Shown here: in pieces, positions 29,288 to 37,446 of the stretch
Position numbering within the stretch: position 1 is the first letter of the stretch
Layout: every line of letters begins with the position of its first letter
Source of the DNA: Sutterella sp. AM11-39
GTDB lineage: Bacteria > Pseudomonadota > Gammaproteobacteria > Burkholderiales > Burkholderiaceae_F
Direction: 5' to 3'
Assembly: GCF_003472385.1 (NCBI RefSeq)
Contig: NZ_QRLV01000008.1
Location: 41,580 to 105,579 of the forward strand
Length of the DNA stretch: 64,000 bases
Notes under the pieces: generated by a model
Told to the model about the DNA's origin: nothing
Database searches by the model: none
The model's input: only the letters and a program-made list of their open reading frames with translations
Translations under genes and position numbers: made by a program

Positions 29288-31204
29288 CTAAGCCGTTCGG
29301 TCATTTTCGGTTTGTTGTTTATCGGCTTTCTGCTTCTTGGATCCGCGCAGATTGATATCAATGACAGCCGTCAAACCGCGCGTTCTGTTGCGCACAAAAT
29401 GTAGCCGAGCGCCATGCGACTCGGCAATGCCGCGCACAATCTGCAGCCCAAGTCCGAGCCCCTCTTCCTTGACGCTCATCAGAGGTTGCGTCAGGCGCTC
29501 AAAGTCCGCCTCGCTGAGCGTCTCGCCGTTGTCCGAAACAGTCAGACGCACCTTGTCGATGGCAAGATGTTCGAGCCCCACGCGCACTGTCGGGCGTTCC
29601 GTATTTTGACAGGCCTCGCAGGCATTTTTCACAAGATTGTGCGTCACCAGTTCCCACTCCAGCGGATTGGCTTCAAAAATGACGCCCGGATCGGTTTCCA
29701 CAAAAATGTCGACCTTCGGGTAACGCCCTGTGCTTCGAAAGGCGGCAATCGACTGATCAATAATGACTTTCAAGTCGACTTTTTGTCGTGATTTGCGAAT
29801 GCCCTTGGCATACGAGCGCACATTGTCGATGATGCTGTTGGCTCTTTCAATCTGAGACTCAATATTGCCGAGCACCTCGGTAAGAAGCCGCGTGTTGGGC
29901 TCCTCGCGAGAGAGAATCTTTCTGGCGCTCTTGCTAAAGAGCAATGCAGCGCTCATCGGTTGCCGTAGCTCGTGCGCAATCATCGACGAGAGCTGACCGA
30001 CAATACCGCTTTTTTGCAGACGCTCGATGCGCTCGTGCGTTTCGTTGGCCTGGGCTTTGAGTTCCTTTTCTCGCTCCAAAGCATCACGAAGTTCCTTGGT
30101 ACGGATAGCCACGAGCCTTGTGACGCGTACCGAGTGAGCAATCCATGCCAGCAGAAAAACAAAAAACGCGATGATAAGGTTGCCGTATTCGTCCCATATG
30201 CGACTAAAGGTCCAATTGCGCATCCACTCATAAGGTCCCAAACGCAGTGAGCGGTATAGCTCGTCGACGGCACGGTAGTCGGTGCCGACCGTCCAGTAGT
30301 GACCGTCGCCGGTGGGCGCCATTGAAAAAGCTGCGTACACCACGGCTTTAGTAATTTCGGGAGGAGCGGCGGGAGCCGATGCGAGCACCCAACTCGGATA
30401 CAGTTCAGTCGAGCGTTGACACACGCCGTTTTTCACCTGCGCGGGCGTTCTGTCACGCGGCTCAATGACGCGATACGAACCCCTTTCCTGCGGGTGCTTT
30501 TGCAGGTAATGTTCAAGCCAGCATTGACGCAGAATTGCCACGTCAACCTTACCTTCTCGCATCAGATCAAAACCCGCTTTGAGCCGGTCGTCGGGACCGA
30601 CGAAAGCCACTGAACTGAAAAACTTTTCAAACGGATAACCGCGGCGGACGACCTCTCCCATCGGAATCAAATAACCTGTAAAGCCGCCTGCACTTGATGC
30701 TGCCGCCTTTTTCCCCTTCATGTCGACAAAGCTTTGAATTGTCGAATCCGAACGGACCACAAAAGCAGAACCTTCCCCATGATTGGGATCCGGATAAGCT
30801 TTGCTTGCCAGAGAAGCAACCGCCACCGCTCCGCTTTGCATCAGGCGCCAGTAAAAACCCGCGCTTGAAAGAAAAATATCGACCTCTTCATCACGAATGG
30901 CTTGCGCGAGCTCCGTCATCGTATATTCGCGCACGCGCACGTTCTCTTCGCCGAACGATCGACGAAGGGAGTGAATCGTAGCGTTTACCACCGCTTCGTT
31001 GGGAGACGGCCGCGTGTAGGCAACGATGCCGAAATTGATCGGTCGCGGCAATTGCACCGAGGTGGCATATGCGCCGAAATCATCCAGCCGCGAAACCAAA
31101 TTGAGAACAATGCCGTCCTGCGCTGGCACAACAGTCTCGGCTCGGACTGTCACACAAAAAAAAGCGCAGCTTAAGGCCGTCAGAAATCTTTGGAAGCGGG
31201 TCAT
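29288..31204 (-). CDS. Membrane sensor histidine kinase with PhnD-like periplasmic domain (TtrS-like)
   Basis: 638 residues from the ATG at 31204; the frame extends 34 codons upstream but a Sec signal sequence (MTRFQRFLTALSCAFFCVTVRA) begins here. The periplasmic part (about 50-320) resembles PhnD-type solute-binding domains (NFGIVAYTRPSPNEAVVNATI, VDIFLSSAGFYW, GSAFVVRSDSTIQSFVDMKGKKAA). A membrane helix lies at 343-360, then a coiled coil. The kinase core has H-box MIAHELRQPMSAA (His411), N-box NLVKNACEA, SDNGE and GLGLQIVR. TtrS, the tetrathionate sensor, has this architecture, but no ttr reductase genes are present here. The ligand is unknown. Confidence 0.88.
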   Translation of the reverse strand: MTRFQRFLTALSCAFFCVTVRAETVVPAQDGIVLNLVSRLDDFGAYATSVQLPRPINFGIVAYTRPSPNEAVVNATIHSLRRSFGEENVRVREYTMTELAQAIRDEEVDIFLSSAGFYWRLMQSGAVAVASLASKAYPDPNHGEGSAFVVRSDSTIQSFVDMKGKKAAASSAGGFTGYLIPMGEVVRRGYPFEKFFSSVAFVGPDDRLKAGFDLMREGKVDVAILRQCWLEHYLQKHPQERGSYRVIEPRDRTPAQVKNGVCQRSTELYPSWVLASAPAAPPEITKAVVYAAFSMAPTGDGHYWTVGTDYRAVDELYRSLRLGPYEWMRNWTFSRIWDEYGNLIIAFFVFLLAWIAHSVRVTRLVAIRTKELRDALEREKELKAQANETHERIERLQKSGIVGQLSSMIAHELRQPMSAALLFSKSARKILSREEPNTRLLTEVLGNIESQIERANSIIDNVRSYAKGIRKSRQKVDLKVIIDQSIAAFRSTGRYPKVDIFVETDPGVIFEANPLEWELVTHNLVKNACEACQNTERPTVRVGLEHLAIDKVRLTVSDNGETLSEADFERLTQPLMSVKEEGLGLGLQIVRGIAESHGARLHFVRNRTRGLTAVIDINLRGSKKQKADKQQTENDRTA

Positions 31205-31268
31205 CTCAAAAAACACCGTCGGTTGCAGTACGTTCGAATTTTGCCGAAATTTGAGGACGCCCGAAACG

Positions 31269-31296
31269 CAAAACCTCGCCAAAGCGAGGTTTTGCA
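31269..31296. terminator. Terminator downstream of cstA
   Basis: CAAAACCTCGC pairs perfectly with GCGAGGTTTTG around a 4-base loop (11-bp stem). The T-run is within the 3' arm, so it reads on both strands. It separates cstA from the sensor-kinase gene. Confidence 0.8.
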
Positions 31297-31324
31297 GTTT
31301 CATCAAAGCTAGGGAAGCGAAGAC

Positions 31325-33157
31325 TTATTCTTCAACGACTTCCTTCACTTCAACGCCGTACTGATCGCGCGTGATGGTCTTCATGTTGATGAGAACCATC
31401 CAACGACGCAGCGTGCCGAAGATCACGAACGCCATCAGCAGCATCACAACGCAGGAGAGCGTAGCGAGCAGATGCTGGCCATTGGGCAGATATTGGTTGA
31501 CAACCAACCAGATGCCGGCCCAGATCGTGATAACGGTCATCAGCAAGCCGGGCACGCCGGTCATCCAAGCATACTTGCCCTTGTTCATGCGCAGCAACAC
31601 GGTCGTGCCGATCAAAAGCGTCACAGAGGCTAGCAACTGGTTGCAGATACCGAAGAGCGGCCAAATGCTGGAAATATCCCCCGAATACACAAGGTAGCCC
31701 CAGGAACCGGTAAACAGCACGCTGGTGATGATGATGCCCGGCACCCAATCCTTCTGATTGAACTTCGGCGAGATGTAGCGGCCGATCATTTCCTGCAGGA
31801 AGAAGCGACCGACGCGGGTGCCGGCGTCAACGGCGGTCAGAATGAAGACTGCTTCAAACATGATCGCGAAGTGGTACCAATAGGCCATCAGATCTTCCAT
31901 CCAGGGAATACGGGAGAAGATGTAGGCCATGCCGACGGCGAGCGATACGGAGCCGCCCGGACGAGCAGCCAGAGTTTCCTGCACTTCAGCTTCAAGCATA
32001 GGCAGGTTCTGAACCTGCATGCCGAGTTCGGCAAACTTGGCAGCCGGCGCATTGATAGCGAAGTAGTCGGCAGGCACGAGCACGCAAGCCGCCACCAGAG
32101 CCATCACAGCCACGAAGCCTTCAGTAAGCATCGCACCGTAACCAACGAAAAGCACGTCCTTTTCGTTGCCGATCATCTTGGGCGTCGTACCCGTACCGAT
32201 CGTGGCGTGGAAACCGGACAAAGCACCGCAGGCGATGGTAATGAAGATGAACGGAATCACAGGACCGCCCACAATCGGGCCGCCGCCGTGGATGAATTCG
32301 GTGATGGCGGGCATCTTGAACTCGGGCATCACAAAAAGAATGCCAAGAGCAAGAGCCAGAATCGTCCCGACCTTCAGGAAGGTCGACAGATAGTCACGCG
32401 GCAACAGCAACAGCCAGACCGGAAGCACCGAAGCAAAGAAGCCGTAGACCGGGATCAACACCGACATCGTCTTGCGGTCAATGTCAAGGAATCCGAAGTA
32501 TTCGGGGTGCGAAGCAACCCACGGGCCGGAAAGGATGCACAGGAACAGCAGCACCACGCCCAGAAGCGTTGCGCCGAGAACGTCGCCCTTACGCCAAATC
32601 TGCAGGTACAGACCCATGATGATGGCGATCGGAATCGTTGCGACAACCGTGTAGGTCGACCACAGCGAGTCATGCATGGCGTTCACGCAAGCAATCGACA
32701 GACCGGCAAGCGTCAGGATCAAAATTGCGAGCACGGCCCAAGATGCCACAAAACCCGTGGTGGGATCGATTTCGCGCGTGGCAATATAAGCCAGCGAACG
32801 GCCCTTGTGACGCACCGAGCAAAACAGCACGACCATGTCATGCACGCCGCCGGCGAGCACACAGCCGATCAAAATCCACAACAAACCGGGCAAATAACCG
32901 AACTGTGCGGCAAGCACGGGACCGAGCAGCGGACCGGCAGCGGCAATAGCGGCAAAGTGATGCCCGAACAGCACGAACTTATCGGTCTTGACATAGTCCT
33001 GACCGTCAGCGTACTTCACAGCGGGGGTCACGCGGTTGGCATCCACGTTAAGCACCTTGGCTGCAATAAACAGGCCGTAGAAACGATATCCAATTGCAAA
33101 AACGCAGAGCGCTGCAAAGATGATCGTTACGGCATTGACTCCGTCGAACGACGACAT
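31325..33157 (-). CDS. cstA: CstA-family carbon-starvation / pyruvate transporter
   Basis: 610-residue inner-membrane protein with about 16 hydrophobic helices. N-terminal CstA domain landmarks: DGQDYVKTDKFVLFGHHFAAIAAAGPLLGPVLAAQFGYLPGLLWILIGCVLAGGVHD and SVRHKGRSLAYIATREI. The family (CstA, BtsT) imports pyruvate or peptides under nutrient limitation. I chose ATG at 33157, with AAAGGAG upstream; the open frame extends 21 codons further but without family resemblance. It sits upstream of a two-component pair on the same strand, which recalls btsT with BtsSR, although the kinase here is of a different class. Confidence 0.92.
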   Translation of the reverse strand: MSSFDGVNAVTIIFAALCVFAIGYRFYGLFIAAKVLNVDANRVTPAVKYADGQDYVKTDKFVLFGHHFAAIAAAGPLLGPVLAAQFGYLPGLLWILIGCVLAGGVHDMVVLFCSVRHKGRSLAYIATREIDPTTGFVASWAVLAILILTLAGLSIACVNAMHDSLWSTYTVVATIPIAIIMGLYLQIWRKGDVLGATLLGVVLLFLCILSGPWVASHPEYFGFLDIDRKTMSVLIPVYGFFASVLPVWLLLLPRDYLSTFLKVGTILALALGILFVMPEFKMPAITEFIHGGGPIVGGPVIPFIFITIACGALSGFHATIGTGTTPKMIGNEKDVLFVGYGAMLTEGFVAVMALVAACVLVPADYFAINAPAAKFAELGMQVQNLPMLEAEVQETLAARPGGSVSLAVGMAYIFSRIPWMEDLMAYWYHFAIMFEAVFILTAVDAGTRVGRFFLQEMIGRYISPKFNQKDWVPGIIITSVLFTGSWGYLVYSGDISSIWPLFGICNQLLASVTLLIGTTVLLRMNKGKYAWMTGVPGLLMTVITIWAGIWLVVNQYLPNGQHLLATLSCVVMLLMAFVIFGTLRRWMVLINMKTITRDQYGVEVKEVVEE

Positions 33158-33321
33158 GAGAGCTCCTTTCTCTTGAAAAATGTCTTTTTTGTTATCAACG
33201 GTCCCCGAGAGAGGCCGCAAAAAAATCTGCCTTGGAAACTATGGCAAGATTTTGAAACAGTTTATGCAGACAACATGTGAAATAAAAACCTTTGATTAGG
33301 TACTTACCCTAGCTAACGCAT

Positions 33322-33358
33322 AAAAAAAAGACGGTTTTAAAAGAACCGCCTTCTTTTT
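33322..33358 (-). terminator. Intrinsic terminator downstream of the FAH-family hydrolase
   Basis: On the minus strand AAGGCGGTT pairs with AACCGTCTT (one G-T pair), followed by a T8 run. Confidence 0.85.
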
Positions 33359-33382
33359 GCCTAATTTTGGGCTTTTCGGTGC

Positions 33383-34078
33383 TTACACAAGCTCGAATTC
33401 GATCATGCCGATGCCGTTGCAGCCCGCGCGCACAATATCACCGCGATGCAGTGTGGAAACGCCTGAGGGACTGCCGGTAAAGACCAGATCGCCGGCCTTG
33501 AGTTCCCAATACGAGGAGATTTCGGCGAGCACTTCGGCAACCGACCAGATCATGTCGCGGGTGCTGCCCTTCTGCTTGCACTCGTTATTGACATAAAGCC
33601 ACAGTTCAGTGTCGCTCGGATCAAGCACGTTTTCCTTGCGCACAATATGCGAAACAGGCCCCGAATAGTCAAAGCTCTTGGCAGTGGTCCAGGGACGGCC
33701 CTTGGCCTTGGCTTCGGCCTGCAGGTCGCGGCGAGTCAAGTCCACGCCCACGGCCCAACCCCAGATGCACTCGGCTGCCTGCTCGACCGTTAGATCCTTG
33801 CCGGACTTGCCGACGGCAACCACGAGTTCGACTTCATGCTGCAGGTTTTCGGTGTGCTGAGGAAACGGCACCTGAGCCGTTTTGCCTGCATCAATCGGGA
33901 ATATCGCATCGGCGGGTTTGGCAAAAAAGCACGGCGTCGTCTTGCCAGTACCGCCCATTTCCTTGTCGTGATCAGCGTAATTGCGGCCGACGCAGTAGAC
34001 ACGGTTGACTGGGAAAAACACATTCTTTTCGCCGGAAACGGGCACAACGGCCTGCGGCGCGGGTGCAAACACAAACAT
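33383..34078 (-). CDS. Fumarylacetoacetate hydrolase (FAH)-family protein
   Basis: 231 residues with the FAH fold: VYCVGRNYADHDKEMGG, PCFFAKPADAI, the metal-binding HEVELVVAVGK, and GWAVGVDLTRRDLQAEAKAKGRPWTTAKSFD, then GDLVFTGSPSGVSTLHRGD. Members hydrolyse fumarylpyruvate, acylpyruvates or oxaloacetate. This short form is closest to fumarylpyruvate hydrolase or acylpyruvase (YcgM/FAHD1). No gentisate-pathway genes are nearby, so a housekeeping acylpyruvate or oxaloacetate activity is more likely. Substrate not determined from sequence. Confidence 0.85.
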   Translation of the reverse strand: MFVFAPAPQAVVPVSGEKNVFFPVNRVYCVGRNYADHDKEMGGTGKTTPCFFAKPADAIFPIDAGKTAQVPFPQHTENLQHEVELVVAVGKSGKDLTVEQAAECIWGWAVGVDLTRRDLQAEAKAKGRPWTTAKSFDYSGPVSHIVRKENVLDPSDTELWLYVNNECKQKGSTRDMIWSVAEVLAEISSYWELKAGDLVFTGSPSGVSTLHRGDIVRAGCNGIGMIEFELV

Positions 34079-34153
34079 GAAAACTCTCTTTGATGAAACA
34101 AAAATTTTCCCGCCCCAAAAACACCGTCTTGAAGCGGGACTTTGTAAATGGTA

Positions 34154-35104
34154 TCAAGGCTTCACTGAGGGACTGGACTCGCTCTGTCGAGCACTCGGGT
34201 CAGTCTTCGTTTCGGCCGGTTCTTCTTCGGGGAAGTCAGGGCCCGCTTCAGCAACAGACTCGGGCTCAGACGAGCCAAAATCAACCGTGTATTCGCCAGG
34301 CAGCACGGGATTGGGCTTGTCGCTGATGAAAAGCCACAGCTGATAAGCGTAGCCGCTCAAGGCATACACGCAGAAGATCGTGAAGATTGCCAGCGGCGGA
34401 TTGCTTGAAATCAGGATAAAGGCCAAAGCGCCCGCCACCATGACGATAAAGGGAGCGTTTTTGAGTGAAACGCCCGACTTACCGGAATAAAACGGCGCGT
34501 TGCAGACCATGGTGAGGCCCGCGTAGATCGTCAGCACGAAAGCAAACCAAGGCAACGATTCACCCAGGAAGGTCGGCATCTTGTTTTCAACGGCAAGCCA
34601 CACGAAACCGGCCAGAAGCGCTGCGGCGGCCGGACTCGGCAGCCCCTGGAAGAAGCGTTTGTCAACAACGCCGACGTTGCAGTTAAACCGCGCCAAGCGC
34701 ACACCCGCGCACAGACAGTACACGAAAGCCGCAGCCCAGCCCAAGCCGCCGAGCGTATACAGGCAGAACTTGTACATCACAAGGGCGGGAGCCACACCGA
34801 AAGCCGTCATGTCGGCAATCGAGTCGAACTGCACGCCGAACTCGCTTTGCGTGTGCGTCAGACGAGCCACGCGTCCGTCCATGCCGTCAAAGAGCATGCT
34901 GAGCATAATCATCAGCGCGGCCAGACCGAAGTTTTGCTCCATTGCCTGCACGATCGAAATGAACGCGCAGAAAAGCGAAGCCGTGGTGAACAGATTGGGC
35001 AACACAAAAAGACCGCGCGAGCGAACCTTCACAACCTTCTTGCGGCCAACTTCAATGATGCGTTGCCGTACCGGACGGCGACGGCGAATTCTTTCAACAG
35101 CCAT
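34154..35104 (-). CDS. pssA: CDP-diacylglycerol-serine O-phosphatidyltransferase
   Basis: Integral-membrane CDP-alcohol phosphotransferase making phosphatidylserine. 316 residues. The CDP-OH-P signature is DGMDGRVARLTHTQSEFG followed by VQFDSIAD (D-G-x2-A-R-x8-G-x3-D-x3-D, with the expected Asp residues). Several hydrophobic helices follow. The N-terminus is very basic (ERIRRRRPVRQR). The last ~50 residues are an acidic, Ser/Pro-rich tail (SSEPESVAEAGPDFPEEEPAE) not seen in typical family members. It is downstream of psd, the next step in the pathway, with a terminator between. Confidence 0.93.
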   Translation of the reverse strand: MAVERIRRRRPVRQRIIEVGRKKVVKVRSRGLFVLPNLFTTASLFCAFISIVQAMEQNFGLAALMIMLSMLFDGMDGRVARLTHTQSEFGVQFDSIADMTAFGVAPALVMYKFCLYTLGGLGWAAAFVYCLCAGVRLARFNCNVGVVDKRFFQGLPSPAAAALLAGFVWLAVENKMPTFLGESLPWFAFVLTIYAGLTMVCNAPFYSGKSGVSLKNAPFIVMVAGALAFILISSNPPLAIFTIFCVYALSGYAYQLWLFISDKPNPVLPGEYTVDFGSSEPESVAEAGPDFPEEEPAETKTDPSARQSESSPSVKP

Positions 35105-35140
35105 ACGATTTCTTGCCTGAGTGTTTTATCGGCGAGTGTT

Positions 35141-35208
35141 CAAAAAACAACGAGCCCGCGACCTACAGGGAATTCTTCCACTGGAAATTCTTTTTCGGTG
35201 CGGGCTCG
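35141..35208. terminator. Terminator between psd and pssA
   Basis: CGAGCCCGC (35151-35159) pairs with GCGGGCTCG (35200-35208). An inner GAATT/AATTC hairpin sits in the loop. T-rich tails follow on both strands; the minus strand has TTGTTTTTTG after the stem. Confidence 0.75.
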
Positions 35209-35238
35209 CCTCTTTTTGGTAACCGAAGCTTTCAGTGT

Positions 35239-36018
35239 TTACTGAGCCTTGTCTTCGGGCTTGGCATCAACAGCGCTTGACTGCGCGGCAGCTTCGGGCG
35301 CTGCTTGTTCTTCGGCCGTGCCAACGGTTTCGGTCGTTTCTTCTTCATGTGCAACAGGCGGCTGCACGGGTTCGCCCAAGCGAGCAATCACGGTTTCCAC
35401 ACCGGTCGTCTTTTCACCAATTGATACAAGCACCTGAGCGCTCATCGGCAGATAGACGTCCACACGAGAACCGAAGCGAATGAAGCCGTAGCGTTCACCC
35501 TTCTTAACCACGTCGCCTACCATGCGATAGCACAGAATGCGGCGTGCGACGAGGCCGGCGATCTGCACGAAGCACACGCGCTGGCCGTCTTCGGTCACGA
35601 CCGTCATCGCGTTACGTTCGTTCTGTTCGCTTGCCTTGTCAAGCGAAGCGTTGAGGTAGCGGCCGTGGAAGTATTCGATCTTTTCGATCTTGCCCGCAAC
35701 CGGCGTCTTCTGGCTGTGAACATTGAAGACGTTCATGAAGATCGACACGAGCTTGGTCTGTTCACCCGTATAGGGGCAAACAGCCTCCTCAACCTTGATG
35801 ACGCGGCCGTCGACGGGAGCCACCACGGCCTTTTCGTCATCGGTCATTTCACGAGCCGGATCACGGAAAAACTGCGCCACAAACAGAAACAGCAGCCAGA
35901 AAATGCCGGCAACGAAGCCACCGACAAAAATCTGCACGAGCAGGGCAAGCACAAAAGCGATGCCCATGATGGCCCAGCCTTCACGAGCAAAGAACGGATG
36001 CGGATAAATGCGTTCCAA
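35239..36018 (-). CDS. psd: Phosphatidylserine decarboxylase proenzyme
   Basis: Pyruvoyl enzyme converting phosphatidylserine to phosphatidylethanolamine at the inner membrane. 259 residues; the short 'archaetidylserine-type' form. An N-terminal membrane segment (about 14-38) is followed by DPAREMTDDEKAVVAPVDGRV, MNVFNVHSQKTPVAGKIE, and the self-cleavage site FGS in ERYGFIRFGSRVDVYLP, where Ser becomes the pyruvoyl group. The start is TTG at 36018 with GGAG 8 bases upstream. The last ~45 residues (after LGEPVQPPVAHEEE) are an acidic Ala/Glu-rich tail beyond the usual end. Confidence 0.93.
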   Translation of the reverse strand: MERIYPHPFFAREGWAIMGIAFVLALLVQIFVGGFVAGIFWLLFLFVAQFFRDPAREMTDDEKAVVAPVDGRVIKVEEAVCPYTGEQTKLVSIFMNVFNVHSQKTPVAGKIEKIEYFHGRYLNASLDKASEQNERNAMTVVTEDGQRVCFVQIAGLVARRILCYRMVGDVVKKGERYGFIRFGSRVDVYLPMSAQVLVSIGEKTTGVETVIARLGEPVQPPVAHEEETTETVGTAEEQAAPEAAAQSSAVDAKPEDKAQ

Positions 36019-36056
36019 GATAAAAGCTCCGTAGAGTTAGATCGGGTGTCGACGCC

Positions 36057-36278
36057 TTACATGCGGCGTTCAAGATGATGACGAATCGTCTCCAGCGCTT
36101 CGATGAGCACCGTGTCTTCAGCATGGTTCTTCTTGACGTATTCCAGCGACCAGCACGTCTTTTCCCATGCGCGGCGATTTGCTTCGAGCTCTCCGCGCAG
36201 CACCTGCGCCGCATGCTCCAAATCGGCCGGTTTAATGTCGAGGAAGTTAACGTCGGTTTCGTCTTGTCGCATGGTCAT
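36057..36278 (-). CDS. Small hypothetical protein upstream of psd
   Basis: 73 residues, not recognised. Predicted mostly helical and charged (LEHAAQVLRGELEANRRAWEKTCWSLEYVKKNH, then LIEALETIRHHLERRM), no signal peptide or membrane segment. I chose ATG at 36278; a second ATG at 36272 is equally possible and neither has a clear ribosome-binding site. It ends 38 bases before psd on the same strand and so may be co-transcribed. Coding is supported only by the open frame, composition like the neighbours and position. Confidence 0.5.
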   Translation of the reverse strand: MTMRQDETDVNFLDIKPADLEHAAQVLRGELEANRRAWEKTCWSLEYVKKNHAEDTVLIEALETIRHHLERRM

Positions 36279-36394
36279 GGATGGTAACCCCGTCTTGTAA
36301 TAACAAAGTGAAAATAGTTGAAATTTCAATTCACTGAGTATCGGACGCAAAGCCTGGCCTTGCGTTGCCCATCAGCAAATTATAAACGTCAGGC

Positions 36395-36910
36395 CTAATC
36401 GGTCTCGTCGTCGATGATTTTCTCGGCAAAACCCAGAAAGCCCGGCACCACCACTTCGTCGTTGCCGGTGACTTCGCCCTCGGGCTTGCTCACGGAAAGC
36501 ACCTTGACTTCAAACTTCAGAGACCAACCGGCCAAAGGGTGGTTGGCGTCAAGCACGGCCATGCCTTCGGCAACATCCGTCACTCGCCAGTTTCTGCCGT
36601 CGGGCGTTTCGCCCGGGACGCTGGAAAACACCAGACCGGGAACGATCAGTTCCGGGTCGCCCAAGGACTCGACCGGTACAAGACGAATGGCCTCATCGTC
36701 AAAATCGCCGAAAGCTTCGTCGGGCTCAAGCTGAACGACCACCGTTTCACCCGCCTTCTTGCCTTCGAGCGCCTGCTCGAGCTTAGGAAAAATGTCACCG
36801 TGGCCGTGCAGATACGTCACTCCCTGCGGTTCGGTTTCTTCCAGAAGATTTTTTTGCAGATCAAACATGCGCACGTGGATGCCCACGACGCAATCCTTTT
36901 CAATAAGCAT
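36395..36910 (-). CDS. slyD: FKBP-type peptidyl-prolyl isomerase SlyD
   Basis: 171-residue cis-trans prolyl isomerase and chaperone. FKBP fold with inserted IF domain: LEETEPQGVTYLHGHGDIFPKLEQALEGKKAGETVVVQLEPDEAFGDFDDEAIRLVP, then DGRNWRVTDVAEGMAVLDANHPLAGWSLKFEVKVLSV. The ATG at 36910 follows GGAG. It lacks the His/Cys-rich nickel-binding tail of E. coli SlyD and ends in GFAEKIIDDETD, so a metallochaperone role is less likely. Confidence 0.92.
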   Translation of the reverse strand: MLIEKDCVVGIHVRMFDLQKNLLEETEPQGVTYLHGHGDIFPKLEQALEGKKAGETVVVQLEPDEAFGDFDDEAIRLVPVESLGDPELIVPGLVFSSVPGETPDGRNWRVTDVAEGMAVLDANHPLAGWSLKFEVKVLSVSKPEGEVTGNDEVVVPGFLGFAEKIIDDETD

Positions 36911-36933
36911 TCTTTACTCCGATTGCCTCGTTT

Positions 36934-37350
36934 CTACGAAGCGGTCGTGAGAGCGTTGAGATTGTTTCGGGTGGCGTATGGATCAGGACCGTAACGGTTT
37001 TCGTGCTGCTCTCCGACAAGGCAGCCGAGCACAAACCAGAAAATAGCTCCCAGTACGGGAACGAGAACGATCGGCAGAACCCACAGGCCGTTGCGGCCGA
37101 CGTCGTGCAGTCGACGTACGGAAATGGAAACGGAAATGAGTGCAAGCCAGATTTGGAAAGCTCCGACGGCCACCGTCACGAAGTCCCAGGTGATTTCCGT
37201 CATAGTGGTCATGTAAAGCGTCGCGTAAAGCCAGCCGACAAGCCAGCCCAACACCGAGCACAACAATGCGGACACCCAGAAGACACGCCGCGGCACTCGC
37301 CCCGAAAAGCGCACGCTCAAGGCTTCGCCGATCACCGAACCAGAACTCAC
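36934..37350 (-). CDS. DUF805 family inner-membrane protein
   Basis: 138 residues with about four membrane helices. DUF805 marks: FSGRVPRRVFWVSALL near the N-terminus, the ISVRRLHDVGRNGLWVLPIVL segment with the family's R-R-L-H-D-x-G-R motif, and a C-terminal YGPDPY. Function unknown for the family. I chose GTG at 37350, which has AAGGA 8 bases upstream; an in-frame GTG at 37371 has no such site. It lies 23 bases upstream of slyD. Confidence 0.85.
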   Translation of the reverse strand: MSSGSVIGEALSVRFSGRVPRRVFWVSALLCSVLGWLVGWLYATLYMTTMTEITWDFVTVAVGAFQIWLALISVSISVRRLHDVGRNGLWVLPIVLVPVLGAIFWFVLGCLVGEQHENRYGPDPYATRNNLNALTTAS

Positions 37351-37371
37351 TTCTTTTTTCCTTGATAACAC

Positions 37372-37407
37372 AAGCGGGACACACGCTCTTTGGACGCTGT
37401 CCCGCTT
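37372..37407. terminator. Hairpin after bamC (probable terminator)
   Basis: AAGCGGGACA pairs perfectly with TGTCCCGCTT (10 bp). On the minus strand, the bamC direction, the tail is GTGTTATC, a poor T-run; on the plus strand CTTTTA follows. It contains a 17-base sequence also found in the terminator after the autotransporter. Confidence 0.5.
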
Positions 37408-37446
37408 TTAGGCACATTCAAAATGTGCGTTGAACCGACGTTGCGA

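Noticed and set aside
29288..31204. Specific annotation as tetrathionate sensor TtrS
   Set aside because: Domain architecture fits, but no ttrABC reductase genes are near and PhnD-domain kinases sense various ligands.
31871..33280. 469-aa open frame antisense to cstA, rich in His, Gln and Arg
   Set aside because: Composition is the mirror of membrane-protein codons; cstA is clear.
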